From positions 1-22,270 of the forward strand of contig SCPW01000461.1 in the NCBI GenBank assembly GCA_004298605.1: 22,270 bases of DNA, in the 5' to 3' direction. Positions 7,671 through 18,754 of this stretch are shown in pieces. Each line of letters starts with the position of its first letter. Position 1 is the first letter of the stretch. Under the pieces are notes generated by a model that did not search any database, had not been told where the DNA came from, and was given only the letters and a program-made list of their open reading frames with translations. The DNA is from Gallionella sp. GTDB taxonomy: Bacteria; Pseudomonadota; Gammaproteobacteria; Burkholderiales; Gallionellaceae. Position numbers and translations under genes: made by a program.

Positions 7671-7741
7671 ATACGCATACCGCCATCATCGGCGGCTCAA
7701 AATCAGGCTCAATGCGAACAAGCTTACTCAGCGGCTCCCTA
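7667..7741 (+). pseudogene. Possible remnant of a ubiH-like FAD monooxygenase start
   Basis: A GTG at 7667 overlaps the pepP stop (GTGA), the spacing expected of a translationally coupled next gene. It encodes NTHTAIIGGS, which looks like the first beta strand and glycine loop of a FAD-binding Rossmann fold such as UbiH. Resemblance ends there: the frame enters the inverted-repeat element at about 7742 and stops at 7969. With the element removed, the frame would still stop after about 31 codons, so the gene was already degraded or the likeness is coincidental. The call rests on position and ten residues only. Confidence 0.35.
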
Positions 7742-7946
7742 ATCTTACTGTGTCACAAAGCGATCAAGGGATGCAGTGCAAGGCAAAATCGGGCGAAGTG
7801 GTTCAAGCAGGGATGGGCGGCTCGCCGTTGCCGCCCAACTCGCAAAAAGCGGAGTTTACATAGAGTTTATCGCTACGCGACCCCGCATTTTGAGCACGAT
7901 TTTAACGCCGCAATGCGCCCTTCAGCGCTTTGTGACACAGTGAGAC
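7742..7946. mobile_element. MITE-like inverted-repeat element, 205 bp, TA-flanked
   Basis: Terminal repeats are near-perfect: ACTGTGTCACAAAGCG (7747-7762) matches CGCTTTGTGACACAGT (7926-7941) exactly. With the flanking bases the match is 21 of 23 (7740-7762 against 7926-7948). Complementarity continues imperfectly inward (AAGGG..GCA.TGC). Both outer ends carry TA (7740-7741 and 7947-7948), as expected of TA-duplicating IS630/mariner-type transposition. An internal hairpin GGGCGGC/GCCGCCC lies at 7815-7836. There is no transposase, so any mobility would be supplied in trans. The family assignment is inference. Confidence 0.65.
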
Positions 7947-7981
7947 TAACCCGTTCGCGGCGGCTCTGATATAGCTACAAA

Positions 7982-8007
7982 CCGCTTCGTCAGCCAGGAT
8001 GAAGCGG
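7982..8007. other. Hairpin upstream of the cytochrome c4 promoter
   Basis: CCGCTTCGTC (7982-7991) and GATGAAGCGG (7998-8007) pair over ten positions with one G-T wobble and a six-base loop. No T-tract follows, so it is a weak terminator at best. It may end the pepP transcript or bind a regulator upstream of the -35 box at 8034. The rest of the 7947-8033 stretch shows nothing else. Confidence 0.35.
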
Positions 8008-8033
8008 GCGGCGAAGGGGTTGCGGCAGCGATG

Positions 8034-8062
8034 TTGACGCAAGGCGTGTTATGAGAAACAAT
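8034..8062 (+). promoter_or_regulatory. Candidate sigma70 promoter of the cytochrome c4 gene
   Basis: TTGACG (8034-8039) and AACAAT (8057-8062) are separated by 17 bases and match the consensus at 5/6 and 4/6 positions. A start near 8069 would leave a short leader carrying the strong AAGGAGG ribosome site at 8081-8087. Confidence 0.5.
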
Positions 8063-8093
8063 CGCGGCGGTTCAAACCAAAAGGAGGGTAAAC

Positions 8094-8744
8094 ATGCCGC
8101 ACACCAAGAAAAGCATTGCTGTTGTTCTGTCCGCCGTGCTGTTTGCGGCGGCTTCCGCATACGCCGGGGATAGCCCGAATGATGTAAAGCAGCGCATCGG
8201 TACCGGCGATCCTGTCGCGGGCAAGGAAAAAGCGGCCGTGTGCCAGGGTTGCCACGGCGAAGACGGCAACAGCGCCGCGCCGAATTTCCCCAAACTCGCC
8301 GGGCAATACGCCGGCTATCTCAATAGGCAGATGCGCGACTTCCAGAACACCTTGCGCAACGACCCGATGATGAGCGGCATGGCGGCAACCGTAACCGAAC
8401 GGCAGGATCTGTTCGATATCTCGGCCTATTTTGCCAGCCAGAAGCAGATGAAGGGTTCTGGCGGAAGCAACGAGGCCGGAAAAAAATTGTACATTGATGG
8501 CAACGTCTCCAGCCTCATTTACGGCTGCATCAATTGCCATGGCAAAGACGGCAAGGGCGAATCGCCCGGCAATTCCATGTTTCCGGTAATCGGCGGCCAG
8601 CACAAGGATTACCTGGTTAAACAACTGGCCGATTTCAAAAAAGGCGAACGCAAAAACGATCCGTCCGGCATGATGACCAACATCGCCAAGCAAATGACCG
8701 ACGCCGAAATCGAAGCGGTGTCGGATTACCTTTCCGGGCTTTAA
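8094..8744 (+). CDS. Dihaem cytochrome c4, periplasmic
   Basis: Cytochrome c4 is a two-haem periplasmic electron carrier that feeds terminal oxidases. The 216-residue product has a signal peptide (about 1-24, ending SAYA). Two tandem class I cytochrome c domains follow, with haem sites CQGCH (C50, C53, H54) and CINCH (C145, C148, H149). Probable axial methionines lie in NDPMMSGMA and in SGMMTNIA. Repeated features such as FPKLAGQYAGYLNRQMRDF and FPVIGGQHKDYLVKQLADF show the internal duplication typical of c4. The ATG is six bases after a near-perfect Shine-Dalgarno AAGGAGG, and a good promoter stands upstream. The gene converges with the chemoreceptor gene. The family call is firm; its redox partner cannot be told from here. 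Confidence 0.93.
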   Translation: MPHTKKSIAVVLSAVLFAAASAYAGDSPNDVKQRIGTGDPVAGKEKAAVCQGCHGEDGNSAAPNFPKLAGQYAGYLNRQMRDFQNTLRNDPMMSGMAATVTERQDLFDISAYFASQKQMKGSGGSNEAGKKLYIDGNVSSLIYGCINCHGKDGKGESPGNSMFPVIGGQHKDYLVKQLADFKKGERKNDPSGMMTNIAKQMTDAEIEAVSDYLSGL

Positions 8745-8779
8745 TTCCGGTTCAATTTCAAAGTTGGAATAACCCGCAA

Positions 8780-8831
8780 GGGCGCGTTAACCTCTCCGAG
8801 GTGAATCGCGCCCCCGCGATGTGCGCGCGGG
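8780..8831. terminator. Hairpins between convergent cytochrome c4 and MCP genes
   Basis: GGGCGCG (8780-8786) pairs with CGCGCCC (8807-8813), with an inner ACCTC/GAGGT stem (8790-8802). A second stem CCCGCG/CGCGGG follows at 8813-8831. There is no clear T-run on either strand, so termination in both directions is plausible but unproven. Confidence 0.5.
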
Positions 8832-8832
8832 C

Positions 8833-10703
<1,871 letters not shown>

Positions 10704-10732
10704 TTGCCCGCAGCCTTGAGACAAGGTAAGAT
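10704..10732 (+). promoter_or_regulatory. Candidate sigma70 promoter of gltBD
   Basis: TTGCCC (10704-10709) and TAAGAT (10727-10732) are exactly 17 bases apart. A start near 10740 would give a leader of about 97 bases that includes the hairpin-plus-T-run at 10765-10796. Confidence 0.5.
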
Positions 10733-10764
10733 TCCCGCCCTTTCGCTTTTGTAACGTGTAGACG

Positions 10765-10796
10765 TGGCGGCGTGTGTCGCCATTTTTTTGTTTTTT
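10765..10796 (+). terminator. Terminator-like hairpin in the gltB leader (possible attenuator)
   Basis: TGGCG (10765-10769) pairs with CGCCA (10778-10782) around an eight-base loop, followed by seven Ts, a G and six Ts. It has the shape of an intrinsic terminator on the plus strand. It lies between the candidate promoter and the gltB start, and no plus-strand gene ends upstream. It may attenuate gltBD transcription or end a short RNA begun at the same promoter. Confidence 0.5.
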
Positions 10797-10836
10797 AATG
10801 AATGGGCTATGTGGATAGTTTGAACTGGGGAGTGCC

Positions 10837-13800
10837 GTGAGTAACTTTTCTTTGCCGATGCAGCAAGGTTTGTATGATCCGCGCCAGGAGCGCGATGCTT
10901 GTGGGGTGGGCTTTGTCGCGCACATCAAAGGGCAAAAAAGCCATGACATGGTGCGCCGGGGCTTGCAGATTCTGGAGAATTTGACGCATCGCGGCGCGGT
11001 GGGCGCCGACCCGTTGGCCGGTGATGGCGCTGGCATCCTGCTGCAAATCCCCGACGCGTTTCTGCGCGCGCAGTGCGCGGGCAAGGGCGTGGTATTGCCA
11101 GCCGCCGGCAACTACGGTGTGGGTATGTTGTTTTTGCCGCGCGATGCGTCGGCGCGCGCCATGTGCGAGCAAATCATCGCCGGCAGGATTACCGCCGAAG
11201 GCCAGCGCCTGTTGGGCTGGCGCGATGTGCCGGTGGACAGCTCCGGTTTGGGCGAGAGCGTCAAAAAGGTGGAGCCTGTGGTGCGCCAGGTGTTCGTCGC
11301 GCGCGGGGCGGATTGCGCCGATGCGGACGCGTTTGAACGCAAGCTGTTCGTGATCCGAAAAACCACCGAACATGCGGTGCGCGGCCTTCAGGCCACGCAA
11401 GATAAAGGTTTTTATATCCCTTCGCTTTCCTCGCGCACCATCGTTTACAAGGGTATGTTGCTGGCCGATCAGGTCGGCAAATATTATCTCGATTTGCGGG
11501 ATGGCAGCGTGGTCAGCGCGCTGGCCTTGGTGCACCAGCGTTTTTCCACCAACACCTTCCCGACCTGGGATCTGGCGCACCCGTTCCGCATGATCGCGCA
11601 CAACGGCGAAATTAACACCGTGCGCGGCAACGTGAACTGGATGACCGCGCGCCATGCGGCGATGTCGTCCAAGCTGCTCGGCGATGACTTGGAAAAACTC
11701 TGGCCGTTGATCGTCGAAGGCCAGTCCGATTCCGCCTGTTTCGACAACGCGCTGGAATTGCTGGTGGCGGGCGGTTATTCGCTACCGCACGCGATGATGC
11801 TGCTGATTCCCGAAGCTTGGGCGGGCAACCCGCTGATGGACGAGGAACGCCGCGCGTTTTACGAATATCACGCCGCGCTGATGGAGCCGTGGGACGGTCC
11901 CGCCGCAGTGGCGTTCACCGACGGGCAAATGATCGGCGCAACGCTGGATCGTAACGGGCTGCGTCCGGCGCGCTATCTGATTACCGATGATGATCTGGTG
12001 TTGATGGCCTCCGAGATGGGGGTGCTGGATATTCCCCAGCACAAGATCGTCAAGAAATGGCGTTTGCAGCCGGGCAAGATGTTCCTGATCGACATGCAGG
12101 CCGGACGCATCGTGGATGATGCCGAACTGAAAAATCAGCTTGCTACCGCCAAGCCTTATCGCGACTGGATCGAGCAGTCGCGCTATTTCCTGGCTGATTT
12201 GCCGGAGCCTGCTGCGGACGAGGGCGCGATGGGAACCCACCCCCATCCTAACCTTCCCCCTGAAGGGGAAGGAACGACTGCCCCCTCCCCTTCAAGGGGA
12301 GGGTTGGGGTGGGGATGGGGTTGCGCCCCTACATTGCTGGATACCCAGCAGGCATTCGGCTATTCGCAGGAAGACATCAAATTCATCCTGACCCCGATGG
12401 TGAACGCCGGTGAAGAGCCGACCGGTTCGATGGGTGTAGATAGCGCATTGCCGGTATTGTCGAACAAAAACCGCACGTTTTACGATTACTTCCAGCAGTT
12501 GTTCGCGCAGGTAACCAACCCGCCGATCGACCCGATCCGCGAAGAAATCGTGATGTCGCTGACCTCGTTTATCGGCCCCAAACCCAACCTGCTCGGCATC
12601 GACGAAACCAATCCGCCGCTGCGCCTGGAAGTGCATCAGCCGGTGTTGTCGAACGACGATATCGCGAAATTGCGCAACATCGACCAGCTCACCCAGGGGC
12701 GTTACCGCTCGCTGGTGCTGGATATCACCTACCCGGTCGCGCAGGGCGCGGCGGGCTGCGGCGCGGCTGTTCAGGCATTGTGCGCCGCCGCCGACCAGGC
12801 CGTGGCCGACGGTTACAACGTGCTGATCCTGTCGGATCGCGCGGTGTCGGCAGAGCGCGTGGCGATCCCCGCGCTGGCGGCCTGCGCCAGAGTACACCAT
12901 CATCTGGTGCGCGAAGGCTTGCGCACCAGCGCCGGGCTGGTGGTGGACACCGGTTCGGCGCGCGAGGTGCACCACTTCGCATTGCTGGCCGGATATGGCG
13001 CGGAAGCGGTTTGCCCGTGGCTGGCCTACGAAACCATTGCGGCGATGAATCTCCCGGCAAAAATCGACGCCAAGCAAGCCAAAAAACATTTCATCAAGGC
13101 GATCAACAAGGGCTTGATGAAAGTCATGTCCAAGATGGGCATTTCGACTTACCAGTCTTATTGCGGCGCGCAAATTTTTGAAGCAATCGGCCTGAATGCC
13201 GAATTTGTTGCGGAGTATTTCACCGGTACGGCGACCCAGATCGAAGGCATCGGTTTAAGCGAGGTGGCCGAAGAAGCGGTGCGCACGCACCGCAATGCAT
13301 TCGGCAACGATCCGGTGCTGGCCAACGCGCTCGAAGCGGGCGGCGAATACGCTTGGCGCGCGCGCGGCGAAGAGCATATGTGGACGCCCGACACCATCGC
13401 CAAACTGCAAAACGCGACACGCACCAACAACGCATCAACCTTCAAGGAATACGCCAAGCTCATCAACGAACAGAGCCAGCGCCTGAAAACCTTGCGCGGG
13501 CTGTTCGACATCAAGCCCGCAGGCGCACCGGTGCCGCTGGAAGAAGTGGAACCGGCCAAGGAAATCGTCAAACGCTTTGTGACCGGCGCGATGTCGCTGG
13601 GCTCGATTTCCACCGAAGCGCACACCACGCTGGCGATCGCGATGAACCGCATCGGCGGCAAATCCAACACCGGCGAGGGTGGCGAAGATGCGACCCGCTT
13701 CAAGCCGTTCAAGGGCGGCGAAATGCTCTCTGATATCATCGGCAAAAACCGCATCGCCAAAGACCGCGAACTGAAGGCGGGCGATTCGCTGCGTTCGAGC

Positions 13801-15618
13801 ATCAAGCAAGTCGCATCGGGGCGCTTCGGTGTCACCGCCGAATATCTGAGCAACGCCGACCAGATCCAGATCAAGATGGCGCAGGGCGCGAAGCCCGGCG
13901 AAGGCGGCCAGTTGCCGGGCCACAAGGTGTCCGAATACATCGCCAAGCTGCGCTTCTCGGTGCCGGGCGTGGGGCTAATTTCCCCGCCGCCGCATCACGA
14001 CATTTATTCGATCGAAGATCTGGCGCAACTGATTCACGATCTGAAAAACGCCAACCCGAGCGCGTCGATTTCGGTCAAGCTGGTTTCCGAAGTGGGCGTG
14101 GGCACGGTGGCGGCGGGCGTATCCAAAGCCAAGGCCGACCACATCGTGGTGTCCGGTTTCGACGGCGGCACCGGCGCATCGCCGATTTCTTCGATCAAGC
14201 ACGCGGGCACACCGTGGGAACTGGGTCTGGCCGAAGCGCAGCAAACGCTGGTGCTGAACCAGTTGCGCGGGCGCGTCGCATTGCAGGTGGACGGCCAGCT
14301 CAAGACCGGCCGCGACGTGCTGATCGGCGCGTTGCTGGGCGCGGATGAGTTCGGTTTTGCCACCGCGCCGCTGGTGGTGGAAGGCTGCATCATGATGCGC
14401 AAATGCCACCTCAACACTTGCCCGGTAGGCGTGGCGACGCAAGACCCCGAGTTGCGCAAGAAATTTACCGGGCAGCCGGAGCATGTGGTCAACTTCTTCT
14501 TCTTCATCGCCGAAGAAGTGCGCGAATACATGGCGCAACTGGGCATCCGCAAGTTTGTCGATCTGATCGGGCGCAGCGATCTGCTCGATATGAAGCGCGG
14601 CATCGCCCACTGGAAATCGCAGGGGCTGGATTTCTCGAAGATATTCTACCAGCCGGCCGTGGCGGCCAATGTGGCGCGCCACCACGCGCAAACACAGGAT
14701 CACGAGCTGGAAAAAGCGCTGGATAACACGCTGATCGCCCAGGCGCAAAACGCCTTGAACAACAAGCAAGCGGTGGTCATCGAAAGCAAAATCAGCAACG
14801 TCAACCGCACCGTCGGCACCATGCTGTCGCACGAAGTGGCCAAGCGTTATGGCAATGCCGGTTTGCCGACCGACACCATCAGCGTGAAATTCGGCGGCAC
14901 GGCGGGACAAAGCTTCGGTGCGTTCCTCGCGCACGGCGTTTCGTTCGAGTTGCGCGGCGAAGGCAACGACTATGTCGGCAAAGGTCTGTGCGGCGGACGC
15001 ATCGCGATCATGCCGCCCGCCGATGCCAGGCTGGTCTCGCATGAAAATATTATCGTCGGCAACACCGTGCTGTATGGCGCGACTTCCGGCGAATGCTATT
15101 TTTCGGGCGTGGCGGGCGAGCGTTTTGCGGTGCGCAATTCGGGCGCCGTCGCGGTCGTGGAAGGGCTGGGTGACCACGGTTGCGAATACATGACCGGCGG
15201 TCTGGTGATCGTGCTGGGGCAAACCGGGCGCAACTTCGCTGCGGGTATGTCGGGCGGCGTGGCGTATGTGCTGGATGAAGACGGCGGTTTTGAAAAACGC
15301 TGCAACCTGGCGATGGTGGAACTCGAACCGGTGCCGGAAGAAGTGGCCGCGCTGGATGGCACGGAGGATCTGCCGGTAGCGCACGGCCGCGTGCATTTCA
15401 ACCATCTGGGCAAAGCGGATGAGCATGTGTTGAAATCGTTTGTACAGAATCACTGGCAACACACCGGCAGCGTGCGCGCCAAGCTGATTCTGGATAACTG
15501 GGCGGCATACCTGCCGAAGTTCGTCAAGGTCATGCCAACCGAATATCGTCGCGCGTTGCAGGAGATTGCAGCGCAAAATGTAGGGGCGCAATTCATTGCG
15601 CCCGAAAAGGTGAGCTAA
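10837..15618 (+). CDS. gltB: Glutamate synthase [NADPH] large (alpha) subunit GltB
   Basis: GltB hydrolyses glutamine, channels the ammonia about 30 angstroms and reductively aminates 2-oxoglutarate to give glutamate. The 1593-residue product starts at a GTG with GGGGAG upstream. A 21-residue propeptide precedes the catalytic Cys22 (DACGVGF), so maturation by cleavage is expected. In order there are a class II glutamine amidotransferase domain (about 22-430), a central domain (about 500-770) and the FMN-binding synthase domain (about 830-1240) with GAMSLGSIS and the 3Fe-4S cysteines C1184, C1190, C1195 ([16 protein letters not shown]). The C-terminal GXGXG beta-helix domain is at about 1270-1520. 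Residues 467-499 are a repeat-encoded insert between the amidotransferase and central domains, and the last ten residues come partly from another repeat. The gltD ATG follows one base after the stop. Identification is certain. Confidence 0.98.
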   Translation: MSNFSLPMQQGLYDPRQERDACGVGFVAHIKGQKSHDMVRRGLQILENLTHRGAVGADPLAGDGAGILLQIPDAFLRAQCAGKGVVLPAAGNYGVGMLFLPRDASARAMCEQIIAGRITAEGQRLLGWRDVPVDSSGLGESVKKVEPVVRQVFVARGADCADADAFERKLFVIRKTTEHAVRGLQATQDKGFYIPSLSSRTIVYKGMLLADQVGKYYLDLRDGSVVSALALVHQRFSTNTFPTWDLAHPFRMIAHNGEINTVRGNVNWMTARHAAMSSKLLGDDLEKLWPLIVEGQSDSACFDNALELLVAGGYSLPHAMMLLIPEAWAGNPLMDEERRAFYEYHAALMEPWDGPAAVAFTDGQMIGATLDRNGLRPARYLITDDDLVLMASEMGVLDIPQHKIVKKWRLQPGKMFLIDMQAGRIVDDAELKNQLATAKPYRDWIEQSRYFLADLPEPAADEGAMGTHPHPNLPPEGEGTTAPSPSRGGLGWGWGCAPTLLDTQQAFGYSQEDIKFILTPMVNAGEEPTGSMGVDSALPVLSNKNRTFYDYFQQLFAQVTNPPIDPIREEIVMSLTSFIGPKPNLLGIDETNPPLRLEVHQPVLSNDDIAKLRNIDQLTQGRYRSLVLDITYPVAQGAAGCGAAVQALCAAADQAVADGYNVLILSDRAVSAERVAIPALAACARVHHHLVREGLRTSAGLVVDTGSAREVHHFALLAGYGAEAVCPWLAYETIAAMNLPAKIDAKQAKKHFIKAINKGLMKVMSKMGISTYQSYCGAQIFEAIGLNAEFVAEYFTGTATQIEGIGLSEVAEEAVRTHRNAFGNDPVLANALEAGGEYAWRARGEEHMWTPDTIAKLQNATRTNNASTFKEYAKLINEQSQRLKTLRGLFDIKPAGAPVPLEEVEPAKEIVKRFVTGAMSLGSISTEAHTTLAIAMNRIGGKSNTGEGGEDATRFKPFKGGEMLSDIIGKNRIAKDRELKAGDSLRSSIKQVASGRFGVTAEYLSNADQIQIKMAQGAKPGEGGQLPGHKVSEYIAKLRFSVPGVGLISPPPHHDIYSIEDLAQLIHDLKNANPSASISVKLVSEVGVGTVAAGVSKAKADHIVVSGFDGGTGASPISSIKHAGTPWELGLAEAQQTLVLNQLRGRVALQVDGQLKTGRDVLIGALLGADEFGFATAPLVVEGCIMMRKCHLNTCPVGVATQDPELRKKFTGQPEHVVNFFFFIAEEVREYMAQLGIRKFVDLIGRSDLLDMKRGIAHWKSQGLDFSKIFYQPAVAANVARHHAQTQDHELEKALDNTLIAQAQNALNNKQAVVIESKISNVNRTVGTMLSHEVAKRYGNAGLPTDTISVKFGGTAGQSFGAFLAHGVSFELRGEGNDYVGKGLCGGRIAIMPPADARLVSHENIIVGNTVLYGATSGECYFSGVAGERFAVRNSGAVAVVEGLGDHGCEYMTGGLVIVLGQTGRNFAAGMSGGVAYVLDEDGGFEKRCNLAMVELEPVPEEVAALDGTEDLPVAHGRVHFNHLGKADEHVLKSFVQNHWQHTGSVRAKLILDNWAAYLPKFVKVMPTEYRRALQEIAAQNVGAQFIAPEKVS
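12236..12333. repeat. Double-hairpin repeat inserted in frame in gltB
   Basis: Two hairpins lie in inverse arrangement: CCTTCCCC (12252-12259)/GGGGAAGG (12265-12272) and CCCTCCCC (12283-12290)/GGGGAGGG (12296-12303). They are flanked by CCCCCATCC-type and GGTTGGGGTGGGGATGGGG arms. The tail TTGCGCCCCTACA (12321-12333) is the exact reverse complement of a segment at the 3' end of the same gene. It is translated as about 33 residues (TH...APT) in the linker before [10 protein letters not shown]. Confidence 0.78.
15579..15603. repeat. Small palindrome forming the end of gltB
   Basis: GGGCGCAAT (15584-15592) and ATTGCGCCC (15595-15603) are perfect arms. TGTAGGGGCGCAA (15579-15591) also occurs in reverse complement at 12321-12333. 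It encodes [10 protein letters not shown], the last residues of GltB, and ends 17 bases before the gltD ATG. An RNA hairpin here could influence gltD initiation. Confidence 0.6.
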
Positions 15619-15619
15619 T

Positions 15620-17077
15620 ATGGGAAAACCAACCGGATTTATGGAATTCCGCCGACTCAGCGAAGCAAGTTTGCCGGTGGCGGAACGGCTCAAAAATTAC
15701 CAGGAATTCGTGCTGCATCTGACCGACGATCAGGCCAAGACGCAAGGCGCGCGCTGCATGGATTGCGGCATCCCGTTTTGCAGCAACGGTTGCCCGGTCA
15801 ACAACGTCATCCCGGACTGGAACGACCTGGTGTATCGCGGCAACTGGCGCGAAGCGCTGGACGTGCTGCACTCCACCAACAACTTCCCCGATTTCACCGG
15901 GCGCATCTGCCCGGCAACCTGCGAGGCGGCGTGTACGCTGAACATCAACGACGATGCGGTGGGCATCAAATCCATCGAGCACGCCATCATCGACAAGGGC
16001 TGGGAGCAAGGCTGGGTCACACCGCAACCGCCCGCCAGCAAGACCGGCAAGAAAGTCGCCGTGGTCGGCTCCGGCCCGGCGGGCATGGCAGCCGCGCAGC
16101 AACTGGCGCGCGTCGGGCACGACGTGACCGTGTTCGAGAAAAACGACCGCATCGGCGGTTTGCTGCGCTACGGCATCCCCGATTTCAAATTCGAGAAGTC
16201 GAACATCGACCGCCGCGTCGCGCAAATGCAGGCCGAAGGCGTGACGTTCCGCACCGGCGTGTTCATCGGCAAAGACGCCGATCTGGGCATCGTCAATAAT
16301 TTAGCCAAACAAACTATCGCCCCGGAAACGCTGCTGGCCGAATTTGACGCGGTAGTGTTGTCCGGCGGCGCCGAAACACCGCGCGACCTGCCTGCGCCGG
16401 GGCGCGAGTTGAGCGGCATCTACAACGCGATGCAGTTCCTGCCGCAACAGAATCGCGTCAATGCCGGTGATGTGTTGCCGGAGCAGATCAAAGCCACCGG
16501 CAAGCATGTGATCGTGATCGGCGGCGGCGATACCGGCTCGGATTGCGTGGGTACATCGAACCGCCATGGCGCGTTGTCGGTCACCCAGTTCGAAGTGATG
16601 CCGCGTCCGCCCGAGCAGGAAAACAGGTCGCTGGTGTGGCCGAACTGGCCGCTGAAGCTGCGCACCTCCAGCTCGCACGACGAAGGCTGCCAGCGCGACT
16701 GGGCGGTATCCACCAAAGAATTTATCGGCAGCGACGGCAAGGTGGAAAAGCTGCGCGCGGTGCGCGTCGAATGGAAAGACGGCAAGATGAATGAAATCGC
16801 GGGCAGCGAGTTCGAGCTCAAAGCCGATCTGGTATTGCTGGCGATGGGCTTCGTCAGCCCGGTGCAAAAAGTGCTGGATGCGTTCGGCGTGGAAAAAGAC
16901 GCGCGCGGCAACATCAAAGCCGACACGGAAACTTACCGCACCAGCGTGGGTAAAGTCTTCGCCGCAGGCGACATGCGCCGCGGCCAATCGCTGGTGGTAT
17001 GGGCGATCCGCGAAGGCAGGCAATGCGCGCGGGCGGTGGATGAGTTCCTGATGGGCAGTTCCGTACTACCCCGATAA
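15620..17077 (+). CDS. gltD: Glutamate synthase [NADPH] small (beta) subunit GltD
   Basis: GltD takes electrons from NADPH through FAD and passes them via 4Fe-4S clusters to the GltB flavin. The 485-residue product has N-terminal cluster cysteines C46, C49, C54, C58 ([11 protein letters not shown]) and C97, C101, C105 (CPATCEAAC). A FAD-binding GxGxxG follows at about 147-175 ([16 protein letters not shown]). The NADPH-binding segment is at about 295-318 ([18 protein letters not shown]), and the C-terminal FAD contact [20 protein letters not shown] is intact. The start lies one base after the gltB stop, with AAAAGGTGAG as ribosome site inside gltB, so the pair is a strictly coupled operon. 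Length is normal. Confidence 0.97.
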   Translation: MGKPTGFMEFRRLSEASLPVAERLKNYQEFVLHLTDDQAKTQGARCMDCGIPFCSNGCPVNNVIPDWNDLVYRGNWREALDVLHSTNNFPDFTGRICPATCEAACTLNINDDAVGIKSIEHAIIDKGWEQGWVTPQPPASKTGKKVAVVGSGPAGMAAAQQLARVGHDVTVFEKNDRIGGLLRYGIPDFKFEKSNIDRRVAQMQAEGVTFRTGVFIGKDADLGIVNNLAKQTIAPETLLAEFDAVVLSGGAETPRDLPAPGRELSGIYNAMQFLPQQNRVNAGDVLPEQIKATGKHVIVIGGGDTGSDCVGTSNRHGALSVTQFEVMPRPPEQENRSLVWPNWPLKLRTSSSHDEGCQRDWAVSTKEFIGSDGKVEKLRAVRVEWKDGKMNEIAGSEFELKADLVLLAMGFVSPVQKVLDAFGVEKDARGNIKADTETYRTSVGKVFAAGDMRRGQSLVVWAIREGRQCARAVDEFLMGSSVLPR

Positions 17078-17083
17078 CCCGCT

Positions 17084-17109
17084 CCCCTCTCCCGCAGGCG
17101 GGAGAGGGG
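17084..17109. repeat. Intergenic palindromic repeat between gltD and hemE
   Basis: CCCCTCTCCCGC (17084-17095) and GCGGGAGAGGGG (17098-17109) are perfect 12-base arms around AG, followed by CTGGGGGTGAGGG. The core CTCTCCCGC/GCGGGAGAG is shared with the amgK-internal copy. It begins seven bases after the gltD stop. The hairpin is very stable but the following T-run is short (TTGTTTTG), so it may terminate transcription only partly. Confidence 0.7.
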
Positions 17110-17166
17110 CTGGGGGTGAGGGTTGTTTTGCGATAGTGCATTAATAAACATCAACCAAGAGAAACC

Positions 17167-18231
17167 ATGAACTTCAAACTGAAAAACGACACCTTCCTGC
17201 GCGCACTGCTGCGTCAACCAACCGAATACACGCCAATGTGGATGATGCGCCAGGCGGGCCGTTACCTGCCGGAATACCGCGAGACGCGCAAGCGTGCCGG
17301 CAGTTTTCTCGGCCTGTGCAAAAGCCCCGATTACGCGACTGAAGTCACGCTGCAACCGCTGGAGCGCTTCCCGCTGGATGCCGCGATCCTGTTCTCCGAT
17401 ATTCTGACCGTGCCGGATGCGATGGGTTTGGGGCTGTATTTTGCCGATGGCGAAGGCCCGAAGTTCGAGCGTCCGCTGAAGACGGAAGCCGATATCAGGG
17501 CATTGCGCGTGCCGGACATCGGCAAGGATTTGCGCTACGTCACCGATGCGGTGACCCAAATCCGCAAATCATTGAATGGCAGCGTGCCGCTGATCGGCTT
17601 CTCCGGCAGCCCGTTCACCTTGTCCTGCTACATGGTCGAAGGCGGCGGCAGCGACGATTACGCCAAGGTGAAAACCTTGATGTACAACGAGCCGAAGCTG
17701 ATGCACCACATTCTCGAAGTGACCACCCAGGCGGTGATCGCTTACCTGAACGCGCAAATCGAAGCGGGCGCGCAAGCTGTGATGATTTTTGATTCCTGGG
17801 GCGGTGTGTTGTCCCATGCGGCATTCCACGAATTCTCGCTGGCCTACACGCACCGCATCGTGGATGGCCTAATCAAAGAAAAAGATGGCGTGCGCATCCC
17901 GAGCATCGTGTTCACCAAGGGCGGCGGCCTGTGGCTGGAAAGCATCGCCAACACCGGCTGTGATGCGGTCGGCCTGGATTGGACCATCGACATCGGCATC
18001 GCCCGCCAGCGCATCGGCAACAAAGTCGCGCTGCAAGGCAACATGGATCCCGCCGTGCTGTTCGCTTCGCCCGATGCGATCCACACCGAAGTGGAACGCA
18101 TCCTCGGCAGCTACGGCTACGGCAGCGGCCACGTGTTCAACCTGGGGCACGGCATTTCGCAGCACACTGACCCGGAACACGCGGCGGCGCTGGTCAAGGC
18201 GGTGCATGAGCTCAGTCGCAAGTATCACTGA
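17167..18231 (+). CDS. hemE: Uroporphyrinogen decarboxylase HemE
   Basis: HemE decarboxylates the four acetate side chains of uroporphyrinogen III to give coproporphyrinogen III in haem synthesis; it is cytosolic and needs no cofactor. The 354-residue product carries both family signatures: [15 protein letters not shown] (about 24-38, with substrate-binding arginines) and [16 protein letters not shown] in the middle. D78 in [13 protein letters not shown] is the expected catalytic aspartate. [10 protein letters not shown] and GNMDP with the closing [14 protein letters not shown] are also present. The ATG has AAGAGAAACC just upstream. It lies 89 bases after gltD behind a palindromic repeat, so it may be partly cotranscribed. 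A haem enzyme beside a bacterioferritin-like gene is suggestive, but the two are convergent. Confidence 0.97.
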   Translation: MNFKLKNDTFLRALLRQPTEYTPMWMMRQAGRYLPEYRETRKRAGSFLGLCKSPDYATEVTLQPLERFPLDAAILFSDILTVPDAMGLGLYFADGEGPKFERPLKTEADIRALRVPDIGKDLRYVTDAVTQIRKSLNGSVPLIGFSGSPFTLSCYMVEGGGSDDYAKVKTLMYNEPKLMHHILEVTTQAVIAYLNAQIEAGAQAVMIFDSWGGVLSHAAFHEFSLAYTHRIVDGLIKEKDGVRIPSIVFTKGGGLWLESIANTGCDAVGLDWTIDIGIARQRIGNKVALQGNMDPAVLFASPDAIHTEVERILGSYGYGSGHVFNLGHGISQHTDPEHAAALVKAVHELSRKYH

Positions 18232-18246
18232 ACGAGTAGCGTTTTT

Positions 18247-18269
18247 CCCCCTTCGTTAAAGGGGGAGTT
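18247..18269 (+). terminator. Intrinsic terminator after hemE
   Basis: CCCCCTT (18247-18253) pairs with AAGGGGG (18259-18265) around CGTTA, followed by AGTTTT. It begins 16 bases after the hemE stop. On the minus strand it would follow the bacterioferritin-like gene but lacks a T-run there. Confidence 0.65.
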
Positions 18270-18272
18270 TTG

Positions 18273-18695
18273 CTATTTTGAAAGCGCGTTGGTGATGTCG
18301 CGCTTGTGTTCTTCCTCCTGGATCAGGATATCCTCCAGCACCCGCCGCAAGCCATATTCCTTGAGCTCCTCGGCTTCGCCGATGCGCTTCTTGTAGCGTG
18401 CGATGGCGTTGTTCTCGCCCCATAGATCCTGTTTCAGCATTTCCAGGCTATCCGCCGAAATCTCGCGTTTCTCCACGTCCACGGTGGGCACGCCGCCGAG
18501 AAAGGCGATCTGCTCGGACAACATGACGGCATGCTGCATTTCTTCCTGTGCGTGGATCAGTAATTCCTTCTGGATGGAATCGAATTGCGCGCCGTTAATC
18601 GTGGCCGCATGTTGCACGTACTGGACAGCCGCCGCGTATTCCCATTCCAGATCCTTGTTGAGTTCCGACAGCAGTTTCTTCGTGGTGATTTTCAT
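18273..18695 (-). CDS. Bacterioferritin-like diiron protein
   Basis: The product is a small ferritin-superfamily protein expected to oxidise and store iron. Its 140 residues form a four-helix bundle with a full set of candidate diiron ligands: E19, E52 and H55 (QEEMQHA), E94 (WGENNAIA), and E127 with H130 (QEEEHKRD). M53, next to E52, aligns with the haem-ligating Met52 of E. coli bacterioferritin. At 140 residues it is shorter than the usual 155-160, so it could be one of the small bacterioferritin/Dps-like relatives rather than a classical 24-mer. The ATG is preceded by TAGGAGATG, a good ribosome site. No bfd ferredoxin gene is adjacent. The fold is secure; cage size and haem content cannot be judged. 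Confidence 0.85.
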   Translation of the reverse strand: MKITTKKLLSELNKDLEWEYAAAVQYVQHAATINGAQFDSIQKELLIHAQEEMQHAVMLSEQIAFLGGVPTVDVEKREISADSLEMLKQDLWGENNAIARYKKRIGEAEELKEYGLRRVLEDILIQEEEHKRDITNALSK

Positions 18696-18718
18696 GGGTC
18701 ATCTCCTATCGTTGGGTC

Positions 18719-18754
18719 AAAAGACGGCTCCATCTTACACATCAAGGTGGAGCC
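18719..18754 (-). terminator. Intrinsic terminator after the SEC-C/TPR/GT41 gene
   Basis: Read on the minus strand, arms GGCTCCACCTT and AAGATGGAGCC pair over 11 positions (one wobble) around GATGTGT, followed by GTCTTTTG. The hairpin begins 21 bases after the stop of the large gene and lies just upstream of the bacterioferritin-like gene. Confidence 0.6.

Noticed and set aside
12236..12333. Repeat region as a frameshift or assembly error in gltB
   Set aside because: The frame is preserved on both sides and the segment translates without a stop, matching the pattern in three other genes.
13975..15693. 572-codon minus-strand frame opposite gltB
   Set aside because: Mirror frame of a highly conserved gene; its composition is typical of antisense shadow and no ribosome site or family motif is visible.
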